Assembly (NCBI RefSeq): GCF_024586455.1
Contig: NW_026089623.1
Location: 7,412,204 to 7,476,203 of the forward strand
Length of the DNA stretch: 64,000 nt
Source of the DNA: Bactrocera neohumeralis
Lineage: Eukaryota > Arthropoda > Insecta > Diptera > Tephritidae
Direction: 5' to 3'
In this document: positions 43,122-54,113 of the stretch, piece by piece
How the letters are laid out: the number at the start of each line of letters is the position of its first letter
Numbering within the stretch: position 1 is the stretch's first letter
Program-made: the position numbers and the translations under genes
Notes under the pieces: model-generated
What the model saw: only the letters and a program-made list of their open reading frames with translations
Database searches by the model: none
What the model was told of the DNA's origin: nothing

Positions 43122-44577
43122 ATGCTTAGCTTGACCTCGACCTCCACAGTTTGTAAGATTGTGGATTACTCACACTCAGACTACTTTCCGATTACGAATG
43201 GTGACGTGGTTTTATGGGACTTGTACGATTACATCAGACATACGACAAACCTGACTGCCTACGCTGAATTGACCATTGACACTCGCTCAGCGCTAAAACT
43301 GTACCCAGAAAGCCACATGACGAAACTGATGAATGCTGACCTGGACCGAATCGACAAGCTTCTTCGGACAGTAATGGGACCGACAAGACATTCACGTAGT
43401 CTAAACATCTTGGGAACTGCTCTTAAGGTTGTGGCAGGCACGCCGGACTTCGACGATTTTCAGAAAGTAACTTTAGAGCTTGATAGGCTTAGGGACAATA
43501 ACAATCGCCAAGTAGCAATAAACTCAAAGTTCCAGGAACAGATTACCGATTTAACCAATACAATAAATGAAATTTTAAGAATAAAAAAACTAGAACAGAT
43601 AAATACCGGACACCTTTACGAAATTCTTTTGGCCCGAAATAGGGCTATTATTACAGACCTAGATAACATTATCTTATCAATCGCCTTAGCAGAGTTGGGA
43701 TTATTAAACCCAATCATTTTTGATAATATTGAAATTGATTCAATCTTGAAGACCGAGTCTCTCAACAACTTAACTGTAACTGATTTGTTATTAGTCTCTA
43801 AGTTTAAAGTATTTCATGATAATAACCTTTTTCACTTCCTAATTAAGTATCCTAGACCTAAGCTTATATGTAAAAGAAAAATTGTAATACCAGTAGCTCA
43901 CAACAACAAAATGCTGTCACTACGCGACAACTCCGTAGCAGTTTGTGGTAAAGACGGATGGCTGTGCAGGGACTACCATGCAGTTTTGCAGAAAATCGAA
44001 CATAACAACTTGCGCTCAACAACTGGTAGCCAGCGTCACCGCAGAGTGTAGAACAACATTTGGCGAACTAGATCCCTTACAAGAAATTGATGATGGTATG
44101 GTCATCATAAACGACTCCACCGCCGCGGTAACTTCTGAGAGCGAGACCATTTCGCTAAAAAAAGGTACTTACCTGGTAATGTTTCCTGATAAGGCAAGTA
44201 TAAATGAAACAACCTTCGTTAACCGGAATGGCCTTCAAATAAAGGAAGCTGAAATCCCTTGGGCGACTCGGATAAATATAATTGGACACGATAACATAAT
44301 GAGCTTACCTTACTTGCGGCACCGAGCGCTGGTAAATCGCCAGCTGATGGAACAACTAACCGATGGGTATGAAAAAGGATTGACAACGACGTCAATAATT
44401 CTAATGGTAATGATAATTATCGCCGTGCTTTTTTCCATAATAACATTCTATAAAAAGCTGAAGCGACAGGCTGCAATTGTAAGAGTAGTAGAAAATATCA
44501 CTCAGGTGTCAGGAGAAAGGTCCGAGGTCGTCCCTCACTTAGGAGGGGAGGAGTTATCACGCGACGCAAGAATGTAA
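43122..44577 (+). pseudogene. env: gypsy-1 envelope glycoprotein gene, one frameshift
   Basis: First frame 43122-44051, second 43945-44577. It begins with a short hydrophobic leader (MLSLTSTSTVCKIVDYS), has a furin-type site in GPTRHSRSLN (about 43380-43398) followed by a small-residue/hydrophobic stretch (LGTALKVV), a long helical region (FQEQITDLTNTINEILRIKK), a cysteine cluster (CGKDGWLCRDY...CAQQL) and a C-terminal membrane segment (TTSIILMVMIIIAVLFSII) with a short cytoplasmic tail ending in the 3' LTR start. The frame changes near 43985-44000, which disrupts the ectodomain. Errantiviral Env can mediate cell-to-cell transfer in insects; this copy cannot as it stands. Confidence 0.9.
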
Positions 44578-44912
44578 AATATTGCGCGTGGCCTGAGTCA
44601 GCAACAAGTAGCGCACTCAGAATTATGAACGGAAACAACAAGTTTTGAGTTGCATCCAAGTTGCGCGTGGACTGAGTCAGCAATTTTACGTTCTCACGTC
44701 TGCCAATACCATCAGCTCATATTCATGCTTACGTCTGCAAATACCAGCTCACAATACCACAACTGCTTCGCAGCAGCGGCGGCAGCAACAGCAACGGGTA
44801 GTTTGTAATTAGAAAGTTAGTTTAGTTTCTTGTTTGGAGCTCTTCGAGCTGGACGCGCTCCACTCGAATTAATAAAGAGTTAATAAAACAAAAGTGGCAT
44901 ATTTTAATAATT
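44552..44912 (+). repeat. gypsy-1 3' LTR
   Basis: 361 bp; starts right after the purine tract, includes the env stop (44575-44577), and is followed by GATA. Confidence 0.95.
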
Positions 44913-45123
44913 GATATATTCCAGAAGCCGGATGCGATTGAGACCCGTCTCACTGCCATTGAAAAGTCCCTAACAGACAAAGTAAGTAACGCAGTATTAC
45001 ATTACAAATACTGCGTGGTATGTTTTCTGACGATCTAATGTACCACTACAATTTAGAGGGGCGCAAGGAGAAGGAATCCCTACTAAAGCTAAAGTGCGTA
45101 GGGTTAGTTTTTGGTAGGTTTTT
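44913..45123 (+). pseudogene. DUF4806-like exon fragment interrupted by gypsy-1
   Basis: Reads IFQKPDAIETRLTAIEKSLT (44917-44979) and, in another frame after a short GTAAGT-containing interval, LRGMFSDDLMYHYNLEGRKE followed by KESLLKL (45016-45100), ending at a GTAGGT donor-like site near 45114. The second block resembles the DUF4806 domain found in insect repeat-associated proteins. Upstream of gypsy-1, 37854-37895 ends TTTATGTTTTACAG, an intron acceptor, so the provirus split the exon at its first bases. The two blocks are out of frame, so the gene is damaged or mis-joined. It may be host or transposon-derived. Confidence 0.45.
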
Positions 45124-45199
45124 TTACTGATATATATTTGAATGCCTTAACTTATAAAGTTTCATTTTAGATATTTTCACAAGGATAAAAATACTATCT

Positions 45200-45557
45200 G
45201 TGGGAGCTCCGGAAATTTGTGGCCTTAAGCCACAATCGTTTTAAGCAAAAAAAGCGTAAACTTAAAGCAAAATTAATATCAGTTTTCTTGTTATTACTTA
45301 TATATATTAGTTTTAAGTTGTATGAATTAGTTTCAAGTTGTAAATATTAGTTTTAAGTTGTAAATATTAGTTTTAAGTGGTACATATTAGTTTTAAGTTG
45401 TACAAATTAGTTTTAAGTTGCACATATTAGTTCTAAGTTGTAAGTTGAAGTTTCTAAGTTACAAATATGAATTTTTAGAATTATAATTTTTATACTGAAA
45501 TAAACTTAATTTGTATTATTTTTCTGCCTAATGTAATAATAATAGGCCAATTATTAG
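45200..45557. repeat. Element A copy 2, left half
   Basis: Inverted copy of 15120-15480. Includes a GTGGCCTTAAGCCAC palindrome near 45220 and seven 20-bp units TTAGTTTTAAGTTGTAN(A)A from 45307 to 45446. It stops at ATTAG where the BEL LTR begins and resumes at 60129. Confidence 0.85.
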
Positions 45558-46652
45558 TGTTTAGACGGGGGCAAGAAAAAGGTACTCTTATATTTTTTAA
45601 AACAATTTAATTTATTAAAAAAGATTAATTTTGATACTTCACCGAATAATAAAAAATGTTTGATAAGTATTCAAAGGCATTCGCTACATGCCCAGATACG
45701 ATCGAATAAATGAAACGTATCCAAATGAAAATTAGACGCTGTGCAGGATTTCAGTCGAATTAATTGTTGAACGCTGAGAGTTAAGTGCAGCGCGCGGGTT
45801 GGTTGTCGAAAAAACAACGAAAAATGGGGTGCGAAGTGTATGTGACGAATGTTGACGTGCGAATTGTCCGTAAGCGATTGTCCATTTCCATTTTGTTAGG
45901 TTGATGGTGTATGGTGACGTCGTGCGGTGATCGCTGGCTGAAAGTGTAAACACAATGGCTACGACAGACTGCAGCGGCACGACAGTGAACTGAAAACGTC
46001 GTTGTTCATCTTACTACATGTACATTTTGAGAAGCAACAACAACACAATGGCCGGCATGTACACAAAACAACGCAGTTGTCCATTTTGCATGTACACAAT
46101 TTCGTTGTGGCCATACTAATACCTTTCACTTCAATGAAATTTTAATATTTTGTTCAAAGTGAAATTTTTTATGCAAAAAATAAGTAAATAGGTAAATATT
46201 TTTGCTTTAAATTATCACTTGTTATTACAAATGATATAATAGAGCTATAATATAGCTATTTTATGCTTTTATTTGTAAAATAACGTCAAGTTTGTTAGAG
46301 CTGTGAATAATTTTACATTTTACATATTAGTGGCATCCCCACTCTACCTCCTCTTTCTATCTTCCATTCTACTGTCAACTCTACTGTCGTCGTACTGTCG
46401 TTGGCAAAAATAGGAGGATATTGAAGTTAGCGAGAACGACAACTGTCGGCCTGCAGTCGTGTAGTCGTGCAGCTGTGAAAATAACACTGCCCATAAGAAC
46501 GTGTGTATTTTAATATTTGACAGATGTAGTTTGCAGTCTGTCGTAGCCATTGTGTTTACACTTTGAGTGTGTTGGTGTTGTCCTAGGGTGCGCCAGTTTT
46601 TCCCAGGCAGAGTGGTGTATACATGCGGGGAGATGCTTAAGTCATTTAAACA
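45558..46652 (-). repeat. BEL-1 3' LTR containing a MITE
   Basis: 470 bp of LTR matching 59654-60123, split at TGA (45939-45941 and 46564-46566) by the MITE. Outside it on the right lies TACTGGGCCCCCTAGGCAAA, the polypurine region read on the other strand. Confidence 0.95.
45942..46563. mobile_element. 622-bp MITE with TGA target duplication
   Basis: Perfect inverted ends AAGTGTAAACACAATGGCTA, with the match continuing through CGACAGACTGC (about 31 bp). It is flanked by TGA on both sides. The sister LTR at 60040 has the uninterrupted GGCTGAGTGTG, so the empty site is known. No coding. The three-base duplication fits a PIF/Harbinger- or CACTA-type transposase. Confidence 0.95.
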
Positions 46653-47640
46653 TACTGGGCCCCCTAGGCAAATTTTTTGCCTAGTATTACGTACTTATAT
46701 GATGTTCAATGTATTTCGGCGGAAATTGGTGTTTGAAATAAGTAACTTCAATATGTATGAACGGGTCATATTGAAATACCCTTCATATTTTATGACTTGG
46801 CGACTTGTATTACTTTTAAACTCGTTTATATATATTTTTATTTTCGGTTAGTGACAATTTCTTTAATTACGGCTTATTATTTGTGGTTTAATTTAAAATT
46901 TCTTTACCATCGGCTTAGTAAACTAGCTGTTTATTAGTTGCCTTTTCTGTATGATCGCAATTGTTTTCATTTGATTTATTCTCGGCTTATGAAGGATAGT
47001 AACCCCACGTCTGGCTCTGATATGGCCAGAATGGGTACTCCTTAGCCCTGGAGTTAGGACTTGACAATAGAGGGATCTTGCGATAGAATGGCCGTGAATT
47101 GCGAACGGTTTCATTTCGAATTGTATCGTGGTAATTTCTAGCTACTTTTTTGAAATGGAATGTTAAAATTTTACAACAAATTCCCATCCACTTCTGTTAT
47201 GAGAAGCGCTTATGTAAGAATGATAAAACGACCTTTGCTTTTTGTACGTCTAGGTGCGTCACACTATCGCATTGGGTATATGGTGCTCGTTGAACCTATT
47301 TTGTTTAAAATTTTATTTATTCTGAAAAGTTACGAAAAAATGTCGATTTTTTGACTTTTGATACAACTGTGTTTATTTGTTTTTATTTTATGTTTTTATG
47401 TATGCGCTACTTTGGCGTATAGTAGCCCGCCACCGCTCTAGGATCTGTTCAGAATTGTTTTTTTTTCCATTATTGGCGAAAGCCATCCTGCGAAAGCCAT
47501 CCTGCCGAAAAGTTGTATGTGCTTTTAATATAGAAGGAAGTCTCCCTATATCTCGAAATTTCCTTAATTGTGAATTAAGGTATTTGTCCTCAACTTGAGT
47601 TGGTATGGTGGAAACTGGTTCCGCAACTAGTCCACTTTGT
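46653..47640 (-). pseudogene. BEL-1 pol remnants joined by deletions
   Basis: Collinear fragments of the BEL-2 pol survive: a ...KKFA-stop end of the 3' ORF (46670-46690), integrase pieces (46990-47160 matching 19150-19390; 47215-47355 matching 20060-20335), a short piece at 47480-47520 matching 21010-21040, and the protease to RT linker (47530-47640 matching 25390-25500). More than 3 kb is missing, including the RT core. Some frames read through into gag. Confidence 0.8.
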
Positions 47641-49085
47641 GTTTCGCTGTGCAGCGTTTGAATTTTTTGTGCCTTTGAGCAACATGGTGTCTCTTGGCAA
47701 TTTTTACAGTTTTGGGTTTCGGGATTTGCTTTTGCAATTAAACCCGTGGTTTTTTTAATATGCGCCCTTTTTTGGTGTGATAGGGGATATGTGCTATAAT
47801 GAAGCATAGAATTGTGTCTTTTATGACAATAGAAGCAATTATATTTGCTTTTGCAATTTTTAAGATTGTGTGTATGGGACAAGCAGTTTGTAAAGAGTCT
47901 TTTTGATCTGACAAAGTTGTTCCTTTCGTTAATATTTAATTTTTTAAAGTTCTCACAAGTTTTAAGCTTATGCCCTCTTGTGCATAGTTCGCATGACGTG
48001 TGTTTTTTCTGTTCGGATATGAACGAGTGCGTTTTGTGAAAGCTTTTGTTTAAATGTTTGTTGCTTCTAGCTTGGGGTCTATTAAAGCTTCTATTTTGGT
48101 CTTGTTTAATGATCTTTGCTTTGATTATTTTTTCTTCTAACCTTTCCGCAATTTCATATTGGGTGGTGAGAAAATCTTTCATTTCTTGCCACGTTGGGAA
48201 CTTTTTTCGTGATGAGAGCGATTGCTCCCATAGAAGTAACGACTTTTCTGGTAATGCGGCGGAGCAAATGTTTACCAGAATTGGATCCCAGCTGTCTGTG
48301 GGAATATTTAGTGTCGATAGAATCGACAAACAATTTGAAACAGTGGATTCTAGTTTGATGAATTCTACACTTGTTCCGTTCCTAATTTTTGGCAAGTTCA
48401 TAAGTGTCGTTACTTGCTTATCGACCAGTATTCTGTCGTTTTCAAATCTAGCTTTTAGAGCTTCCCAAGCCATATTGAAATTGTCGTCATTTAATGCGAA
48501 CTGTTTGACTAGTTCGCCTACTTGACCTTTAGTTTTGTATCTGAGGTGATACAATTTTTGCGCTTGTGATAATTGAGGATGGTTTATGTACACGGCCGTA
48601 AACATGTCCCGGAAGGACGGCCATTCTTCATAACCTCCATAAAATGTTTCTGTGTCACATGCGGGCACCTCGAGTTGGATGCCTGAACTTGCGTCTTGAT
48701 ATTGTTGCATTTGTGGCAGCTCAACTCTACTGTGGGGAGTAGGTGCAATTGCTTTTATTAGCTTTAATTGATCGGAGATCATAGCTTTCGTTTCTTCATA
48801 TTGGTCTAAGCAGTTTTCGTAAATATCGTAAGCCGATGATTTAAAATCTTGTGGTAGATCTGAATTGTCAGAATCTACTATGGCGTCATGAGCCGCTTGG
48901 AGGCGAGTCCAAAAGTTTTTAAGATTTTGAGTTTTAATTTCTAATAACGATTCCGAGTTTTCGTGAATCGGTGAAGAGGCAAATCTAGTGCAGTATCTTG
49001 TTAACTTGTCACTTTCTGAAATAAATCTAGCAACCTGTTTTGAGCGTGTAGCTCCAGGTGTACTTTGATTTTTGTTATTGTTCAT
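47641..49085 (-). CDS. gag: BEL-1 Gag
   Basis: One open frame from ATG 49083-49085, which continues into pol debris as far as 47388 (565 codons in all). It contains ARFISESDKLTRYCTRFASS, FWTRLQAAHDAIVDSDNSDL, the GGYEEWPSFRDMFTAVYINH capsid core, FIKLESTVSNCLSILSTLNI and PTWQEMKDFLTTQYEIAERL. The nucleocapsid follows with CELCTRGHKLKTC, CENFKKLNINERNNFVRSKR, CLSHTHNLKNC and CFYCHKRHNSMLH. The N-terminal 480 residues or so are a complete-looking BEL Gag without stops. It would assemble particles and bind RNA, but the element lacks a usable pol. The C-terminus is chimeric. Confidence 0.9.
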
Positions 49086-49656
49086 TATTTTAGTTGTATG
49101 TCGAACTATTTTTCAGTGTGAACTGGATACCTTTTTTAAGTATATAAACGTGTTTTTTTTTTATTAATACCGCACCTTTAATTTATTAACACTTTTTACG
49201 TCCTTATGTTAGTATTTAGGTACACCCTAATACTTGGACTTGTATTATGTGTTTATGAAAGTACTTATGCTTTATGCAATTGAGAGCTCGTTGAAGAGAT
49301 CAATTTGCTTTTTGTATGCAATCTGCTTGTTTTTGTTTGCCAAAGAACAAGAGGTATTGCCGTATAATTGCCAATGTGGGCTTTGAATGTAGTTATGTAT
49401 GTATAGGATTGTAGAAGTACCAATAATATATTTATGTGTATATAGTGTTCATAAACTTATTTATATTTTGTGATACTGTTTTTATTTTTATATTTGCCCC
49501 AATTAACGTATTCCGTTATTTACGGAAATTACGAGAACTTTTTCTTTGAAAATTAAGTAAATTCAATAATTATAATTACCCAGACTAGGGTATGTTATCA
49601 CAGGCTGTTTCTATCCCGTATGATTATATGTGCAATAAATGTATACATATGTATAT
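49086..49656. other. BEL-1 leader segment 1
   Basis: Non-coding. Starts with a CAGTGTGAACTGGATACC stretch that has a counterpart upstream of gag in BEL-2 (26880-26910), then AT-rich sequence up to the hAT target site. Confidence 0.5.
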
Positions 49657-49664
49657 ATGTACAT

Positions 49665-52600
49665 TAGGGGTGTTCTTATTTTCAAACATCGGTTTTCTAT
49701 ATATTCCCGGCCAGAAATCGGTTCCTGTATGTATTTAGATAAAACGGTAAAAGTTTGGGGTCAATGCAATAACATTTAGTGGACCCGGAAGCCAGCTGAA
49801 AAATTCAATAGGTCAGTATGGGCAAATATCAATGTTCATACATTCGCCTTATATTAGACGCAGTTATTATAGTATATTTAACAAAACATATATGTTTACA
49901 AAAATAATTATTCCATTTTTGTATTCTTATTCGGTAATAACATTTAAAATAATTGTGATAATTTTGTGTATTTTAAAAAAAAAGGCATGCAACACCAGCT
50001 TGATATTTTGCAAATTTACCGAAATTTGTTTCTACATTTTGAGCGCGCTGTTTGTAGGCAAGCAAATTTCCTGAGAAAAAGTGAACTGTGTGGCGACAAT
50101 AAGTCGTTCAGAAAATAAAATAGTAACTGCTCATAACGGGACATTTCTGCTGTGAAATATTTTCAAAAGCATGCAAGAGGTTCTTGTGCATATTGTGATT
50201 TTAATAAGTAAATATAATTGTAAGCGTTCAGAAGCAAGAAATAACAATTATTTTGAAGATTTTTGGTTTAATAAATACTTTGAAATTGTTTGAATTTCGG
50301 TGGGCGGTTGTGTTTTAAGTGTAAAAAGTGAAGTATATAAAATAAACTAATATGTCTAGTTTAGCAACACGAATGTCAGTTGCCAAATTAAAAAAAGTTA
50401 GTTTGATTGGATACACAATGCATCAAATAACAGGTGCAAAACTTCCATCTAATCGGCAGGTTTTAGAAGTTTTGTTTTACAATATGAGATTTGTAGATCT
50501 TTCAGCAAAGGAAAGCGCAAAACTTGCTATCAAAGCAGCACAAATATTTTGGGAACAAGCACGAATACCGATAAGAAAAGAAGATAAATGTGTTGAGAAG
50601 TTATTGAAACTGTACGAAACTTGGAAAAAAATCCTGAAAACAGTTCCAGAAAAGAGATCCAATTCACAGGAAGAAGTCGTTGATATGTTTGTTGGAAGTT
50701 TGGATGATTTATTTGACATGGCCACCGCTAATGCGCTTGAAAAAATGAAGTTAGTAGAAGATAAGAAATTTCTTGAAATGCAACGTCAAAAAGGACGGCC
50801 AGGTTGCATGATGGGTGTTGATAAGGTTTTGTACGATCGTGAAGTGCGTGCACAAGAAAGATAGGAGAAAGCAGCATTACGAAAAAGGCGGTATGAAGAA
50901 CAAAATTCTGAATGTTCTAATATAATCGAGGAAAGCAATGAAAATGATATAGTACTTGTGGAAGCTGGAAATGAAAATGTAGTAATTCCGTTGGGAAAAA
51001 ATTGTTTGCAAACTGAGTGTAAAAAGCGACGAGGCACTAAAACTATCATAACACCACGATTGTTAGCAGCATTAGACAATGCCAAAGTGTCAGATGGTAT
51101 GGCCGTACATATTTTAGTAGCCGCTGCTGAAGCATTGGGTCATTGTGTGGAAGAACTTGTTATTAATCGATCAACAATTCATCGTATGCGTCAACAAAAT
51201 CGGTCTGCAGAATTCAAAGATATTTCTACTGAATTTAAAGAAAAGGTGAGTTCCCTATAGTTGACAATGCACTTTTATTAATGTTAATTTATTCAAACAC
51301 TTAACAAGGCCAATGCAAATGGAGCACTAGTTGTTCATTTTGATGGGAAGTTCATGACAGATATAAAAGGTCGTAGTAAAGTGGAAAGAATTGCTGTTTT
51401 AATTAGCTACGATGGAACATCGAAATTTCTTGGAGCACCAAAGATACAGTCGCCGACTGGTGCAAATATTGCTGAAACTGTTTATCAGAGATTAGTCGAT
51501 TGGAACATTGTTGAACTTGTTAAAGGCATATCTTATGATACAACTGCTGTCAATACTGGTGTTAAAAATGGAGCCGCAGTCCTTTTGGAAAAAAAACTGC
51601 AACGCAATCTTATGCACCTACCATGCCGTCATCATATGTACGAAATAATTTTGCGCAACGTTTTTGAATCAAAGATGATGTCAAACTCAGCTCCAGAAAT
51701 ACTTTTGTTTGGTTGATTTGTGAAGGCCTGGCCAAACCTTAAGAAAACCTTGATTAAAACTAGTGTTGATGATAAATTTGTGGCTTCAAAAATAAGTCAA
51801 GTGGAACGGGACGCTCTTGTAAGCTTCTTGCAGGACCAATTAAAAAAATCGCGTAGCCGCGATGACTACAAAAAAATGCTACAACTTGCTTAAACTTTCC
51901 TTGGTGCAGATTGCTTTAATTTATGTGCTCCAGGTGCAACCAGCAACGCACGGTGGATGGCAAAAGCAATCTATTGTCTCAAAATATATTTATTACGTGA
52001 TCAGTTTAGACTTAAAATTGTTATGTTGTTTCATTGTTTCATTGTTAAAATGTACATCAAAAGTTGGTTCGGAAGTACAAATGCGAATTCAGCACCTAAT
52101 CAAGATCTTTTATTTATTAAAGACGCTATAAATTATACAGATACAGATTCAACAATTTCAGAAGCTATTATTAAAAAAATGTCTAACCACTTATGGTACA
52201 TCGCCGAAGAAAGAGTAGCGTTATAATTTTTTGACTTATCAGTTACCCACGCAGAAAAACGTAAAATGATAAAACAATTAAAAAGCAAGGAACCAGTTGT
52301 TCATTTAAAAAATAGCCGAAGCCACTCAAAATTAACAGATTTTCGAAATTACGAACTTAGCGATTTTGTTTCAGAAAAGACAAATTTTTTTTTCAATAAT
52401 TTTGGGTTATCTTCAGCCTTTTTGGGCGTGGATCCATCCCAATGGGAAAATAATTCAGATTTCGAAAATAATTGGACTTTTTGCCGCAACTTACAAGTTG
52501 TTAATGATCCCGCTGAAAGAGGAATTAAATTTTTGCAAGACTATAACAAAATTTTAACGAATGATGAAGAGGAAAAGCAGTTGGTACTCCAAATTGTTGA

Positions 52601-52874
52601 ATCGTATCGGAAAAAATACAAATCATACAAAAAAATTGATTTAATGTAAAATATAAATTTAAATATGTAATATGTATGAAAAAAATAAAAATGTACAATA
52701 TTTGCCCATACTGACCTATTAAATTTTTCAGGTGGCTCCCGGGCCCACTAAATGTTATCGTATTGACCCCAAATTTTAACTGTTTACTTTAAATACATAA
52801 AGTAACCAAATTCTGGCCGGGAAACTGTAATATAAACATTTTGAAATTTCACCTTACAAATAAGGACACCCCTA
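49665..52874 (+). mobile_element. hAT-like element with ~190-bp inverted repeats
   Basis: Termini TAGGGGTGT...ACACCCCTA, flanked by ATGTACAT at 49657-49664 and 52875-52882 (8 bp, as in hAT). The inverted similarity runs from the end through CCCGGCCAGAA, TTGGGGTCAAT, AACATTTAGTGG and AATAGGTCAGTATGGGCAAA (49665-49830 against 52695-52874). It encodes one transposase-type gene with one intron. 3.2 kb; inserted in the BEL-1 leader. Confidence 0.9.
50352..52649 (+). pseudogene. hAT-like transposase with stops
   Basis: Start ATG 50352 (MSSLATRMSVAKLKKVSLIG). A stop at 50862-50864 is followed by continued similarity in the same frame, then a 63-bp intron (51246-51308, GTGAGT...AACAAG). The second exon has VVHFDGKFMTDIKGRSKVER, GISYDTTAVNTGVKNGAAVL and LPCRHHMYEIILRNVFE (D...D...C-x-x-H pattern like the hAT RNase H fold), stops at 51714 and 51892, ATSNARWMAKAIYCLKIYLL, and a C-terminus with VNDPAERGIKFLQDYNKIL ending at 52649. 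I recognise this family from repetitive arthropod proteins. A few stops and a frame change near 51945 make it inactive, but decay is slight. Confidence 0.8.
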
Positions 52875-52882
52875 ATGTACAT

Positions 52883-53159
52883 ATGTTCGCACTGGGAAGA
52901 GAGCGCGAAAGCGAAGTGGGAAATTTGCAGGTATTCTTCCCTATACACTTTGTAAATAAACTTATCTTGTTTTTGGTTTTTAATATACTTGGCAGATTGT
53001 ATGCCTTTTGCTTGAGTATACTTGTACTTATTTTTTCGCAAAGTTGAGAAAGCGAGAAACGGAATGGGAAAAAGGTATTATCCTTTGTTAAAAAGTTACA
53101 TATGCACTTTTGAGTTTATGTATGTATATAAATAATAGAATATGTTTGTATGTGCTATA
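52883..53159. other. BEL-1 leader segment 2
   Basis: Non-coding piece of BEL-1 between the hAT and the mariner insertions. Confidence 0.5.
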
Positions 53160-53161
53160 TA

Positions 53162-54111
53162 TCGGGTGATTTTTTTGAGGTTAGGATTTTCATGCATTAG
53201 TATTTGACAGATCACGTGGGATTTCAGACATGGTGTCAAAGAGAAAGATGCTCAGTATGCTTTGACATTTCATCATGAATAGACTTACTAACGAGCAACG
53301 CTTGCAAATCATTGAATTTTATTACCAAAATCAGTGTTCGGTTCGAAATGTGTTTCGCGCTTTACGTCCGATTTATGGTCTACATAATCGACCAAGTGAG
53401 CAAACAATTAATGCGATTGTGACCAAGTTTCGCACTCAGTTTACTTTATTGGACATTAAACCAACCACACGAATGCGTACTGCCCATGCATCCCGAAAAA
53501 TGCACTGTTTGGTGTGGTTTGTACGCTGGTGGAATCATTGGACCGTATTTTTTCAAAGATGCTGTTGGACGCAACGTTACGGTGAATGGCGATCGCTATC
53601 GTTCGATGCTAACAAACTTTTTGTTGCCAAAAATGGAAGAACTGAACTTGGTTGACATGTGGTTTCAACAAGATGGCGCTACATGCCACACAGCTCGCGA
53701 TTCTATGGCCATTTTGAGGGAAAACTTCGGAGAACAATTCATCTCAAGAAATGGACCCGTAAGTTGGCCACCAAGATCATGCGATTTAACGCCTTTAGAC
53801 TATTTTTTGTGGGGCTACGTCACGTATAAAGTCTACAGAAATAAGCCAGCAACTATTCCAGCTTTGGAAGACAACATTTCCGAAGAAATTCGGGCTATTC
53901 CGGCCGAAATGCTCGAAAAAGTTGCCGAAAATTGGACTTTCCGAATGGACCACCTAAGACGCAGCCGCGGTCAACATTTAAATGAAATTATCTTCAAAAA
54001 GTAAATGTCATGAACCAATCTAACGTTTCAAATAAAGAACCGATGAGATTTTGCAACTTTTATGCGTTTTTTTTTTAAAAAAAGTTATCAAGCTCTTAAA
54101 AAATCACCCGA
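53162..54111 (+). mobile_element. rosa-type (DD41D) mariner, internally deleted
   Basis: TCGGGTGATTTTTT at the left and AAAAAATCACCCGA at the right, flanked by TA (53160-53161 and 54112-54113). 950 bp against about 1.3 kb expected for a full element. The encoded transposase lacks its middle. Confidence 0.9.
53275..54004 (+). pseudogene. DD41D mariner transposase, catalytic middle deleted
   Basis: The N-terminal frame starts at ATG 53275 (MNRLTNEQRLQIIEFYYQNQ), with the helix-turn-helix region SEQTINAIVTKFRTQFTLL. Around 53476 a deletion removes roughly 110 residues, including the first catalytic Asp, and changes frame. The second frame (53486-54004) has CTVWCGLYAGGIIGPYFFKD, MWFQQDGATCHTARDSM (second Asp) and SWPPRSCDLTPLDYFLWG (third Asp). 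I count 41 residues between the second and third Asp, which is the DD41D signature of the rosa group described from a tephritid. The C-terminus RMDHLRRSRGQHLNEIIFKK is intact. Non-functional, but a possible substrate for an intact relative. Confidence 0.9.
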
Positions 54112-54113
54112 TA

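Larger units (their letters stand above)
37896..44912 (+). mobile_element. Gypsy/errantivirus-type provirus with env (gypsy-1)
   Basis: Two 361-bp LTRs (37896-38256 and 44552-44912) with AGTTATCAC...TAATAATT ends, flanked by GATA on both sides (37892-37895, 44913-44916). I counted six substitutions between the LTRs (about 1.7%), so the insertion is moderately young. It contains gag, pol and env in order on the plus strand, with a purine tract AGGAGGGGAGG at 44541-44551. Three frameshifts in pol and one in env make this copy defective. It landed at the edge of a DUF4806-like exon. Confidence 0.95.
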
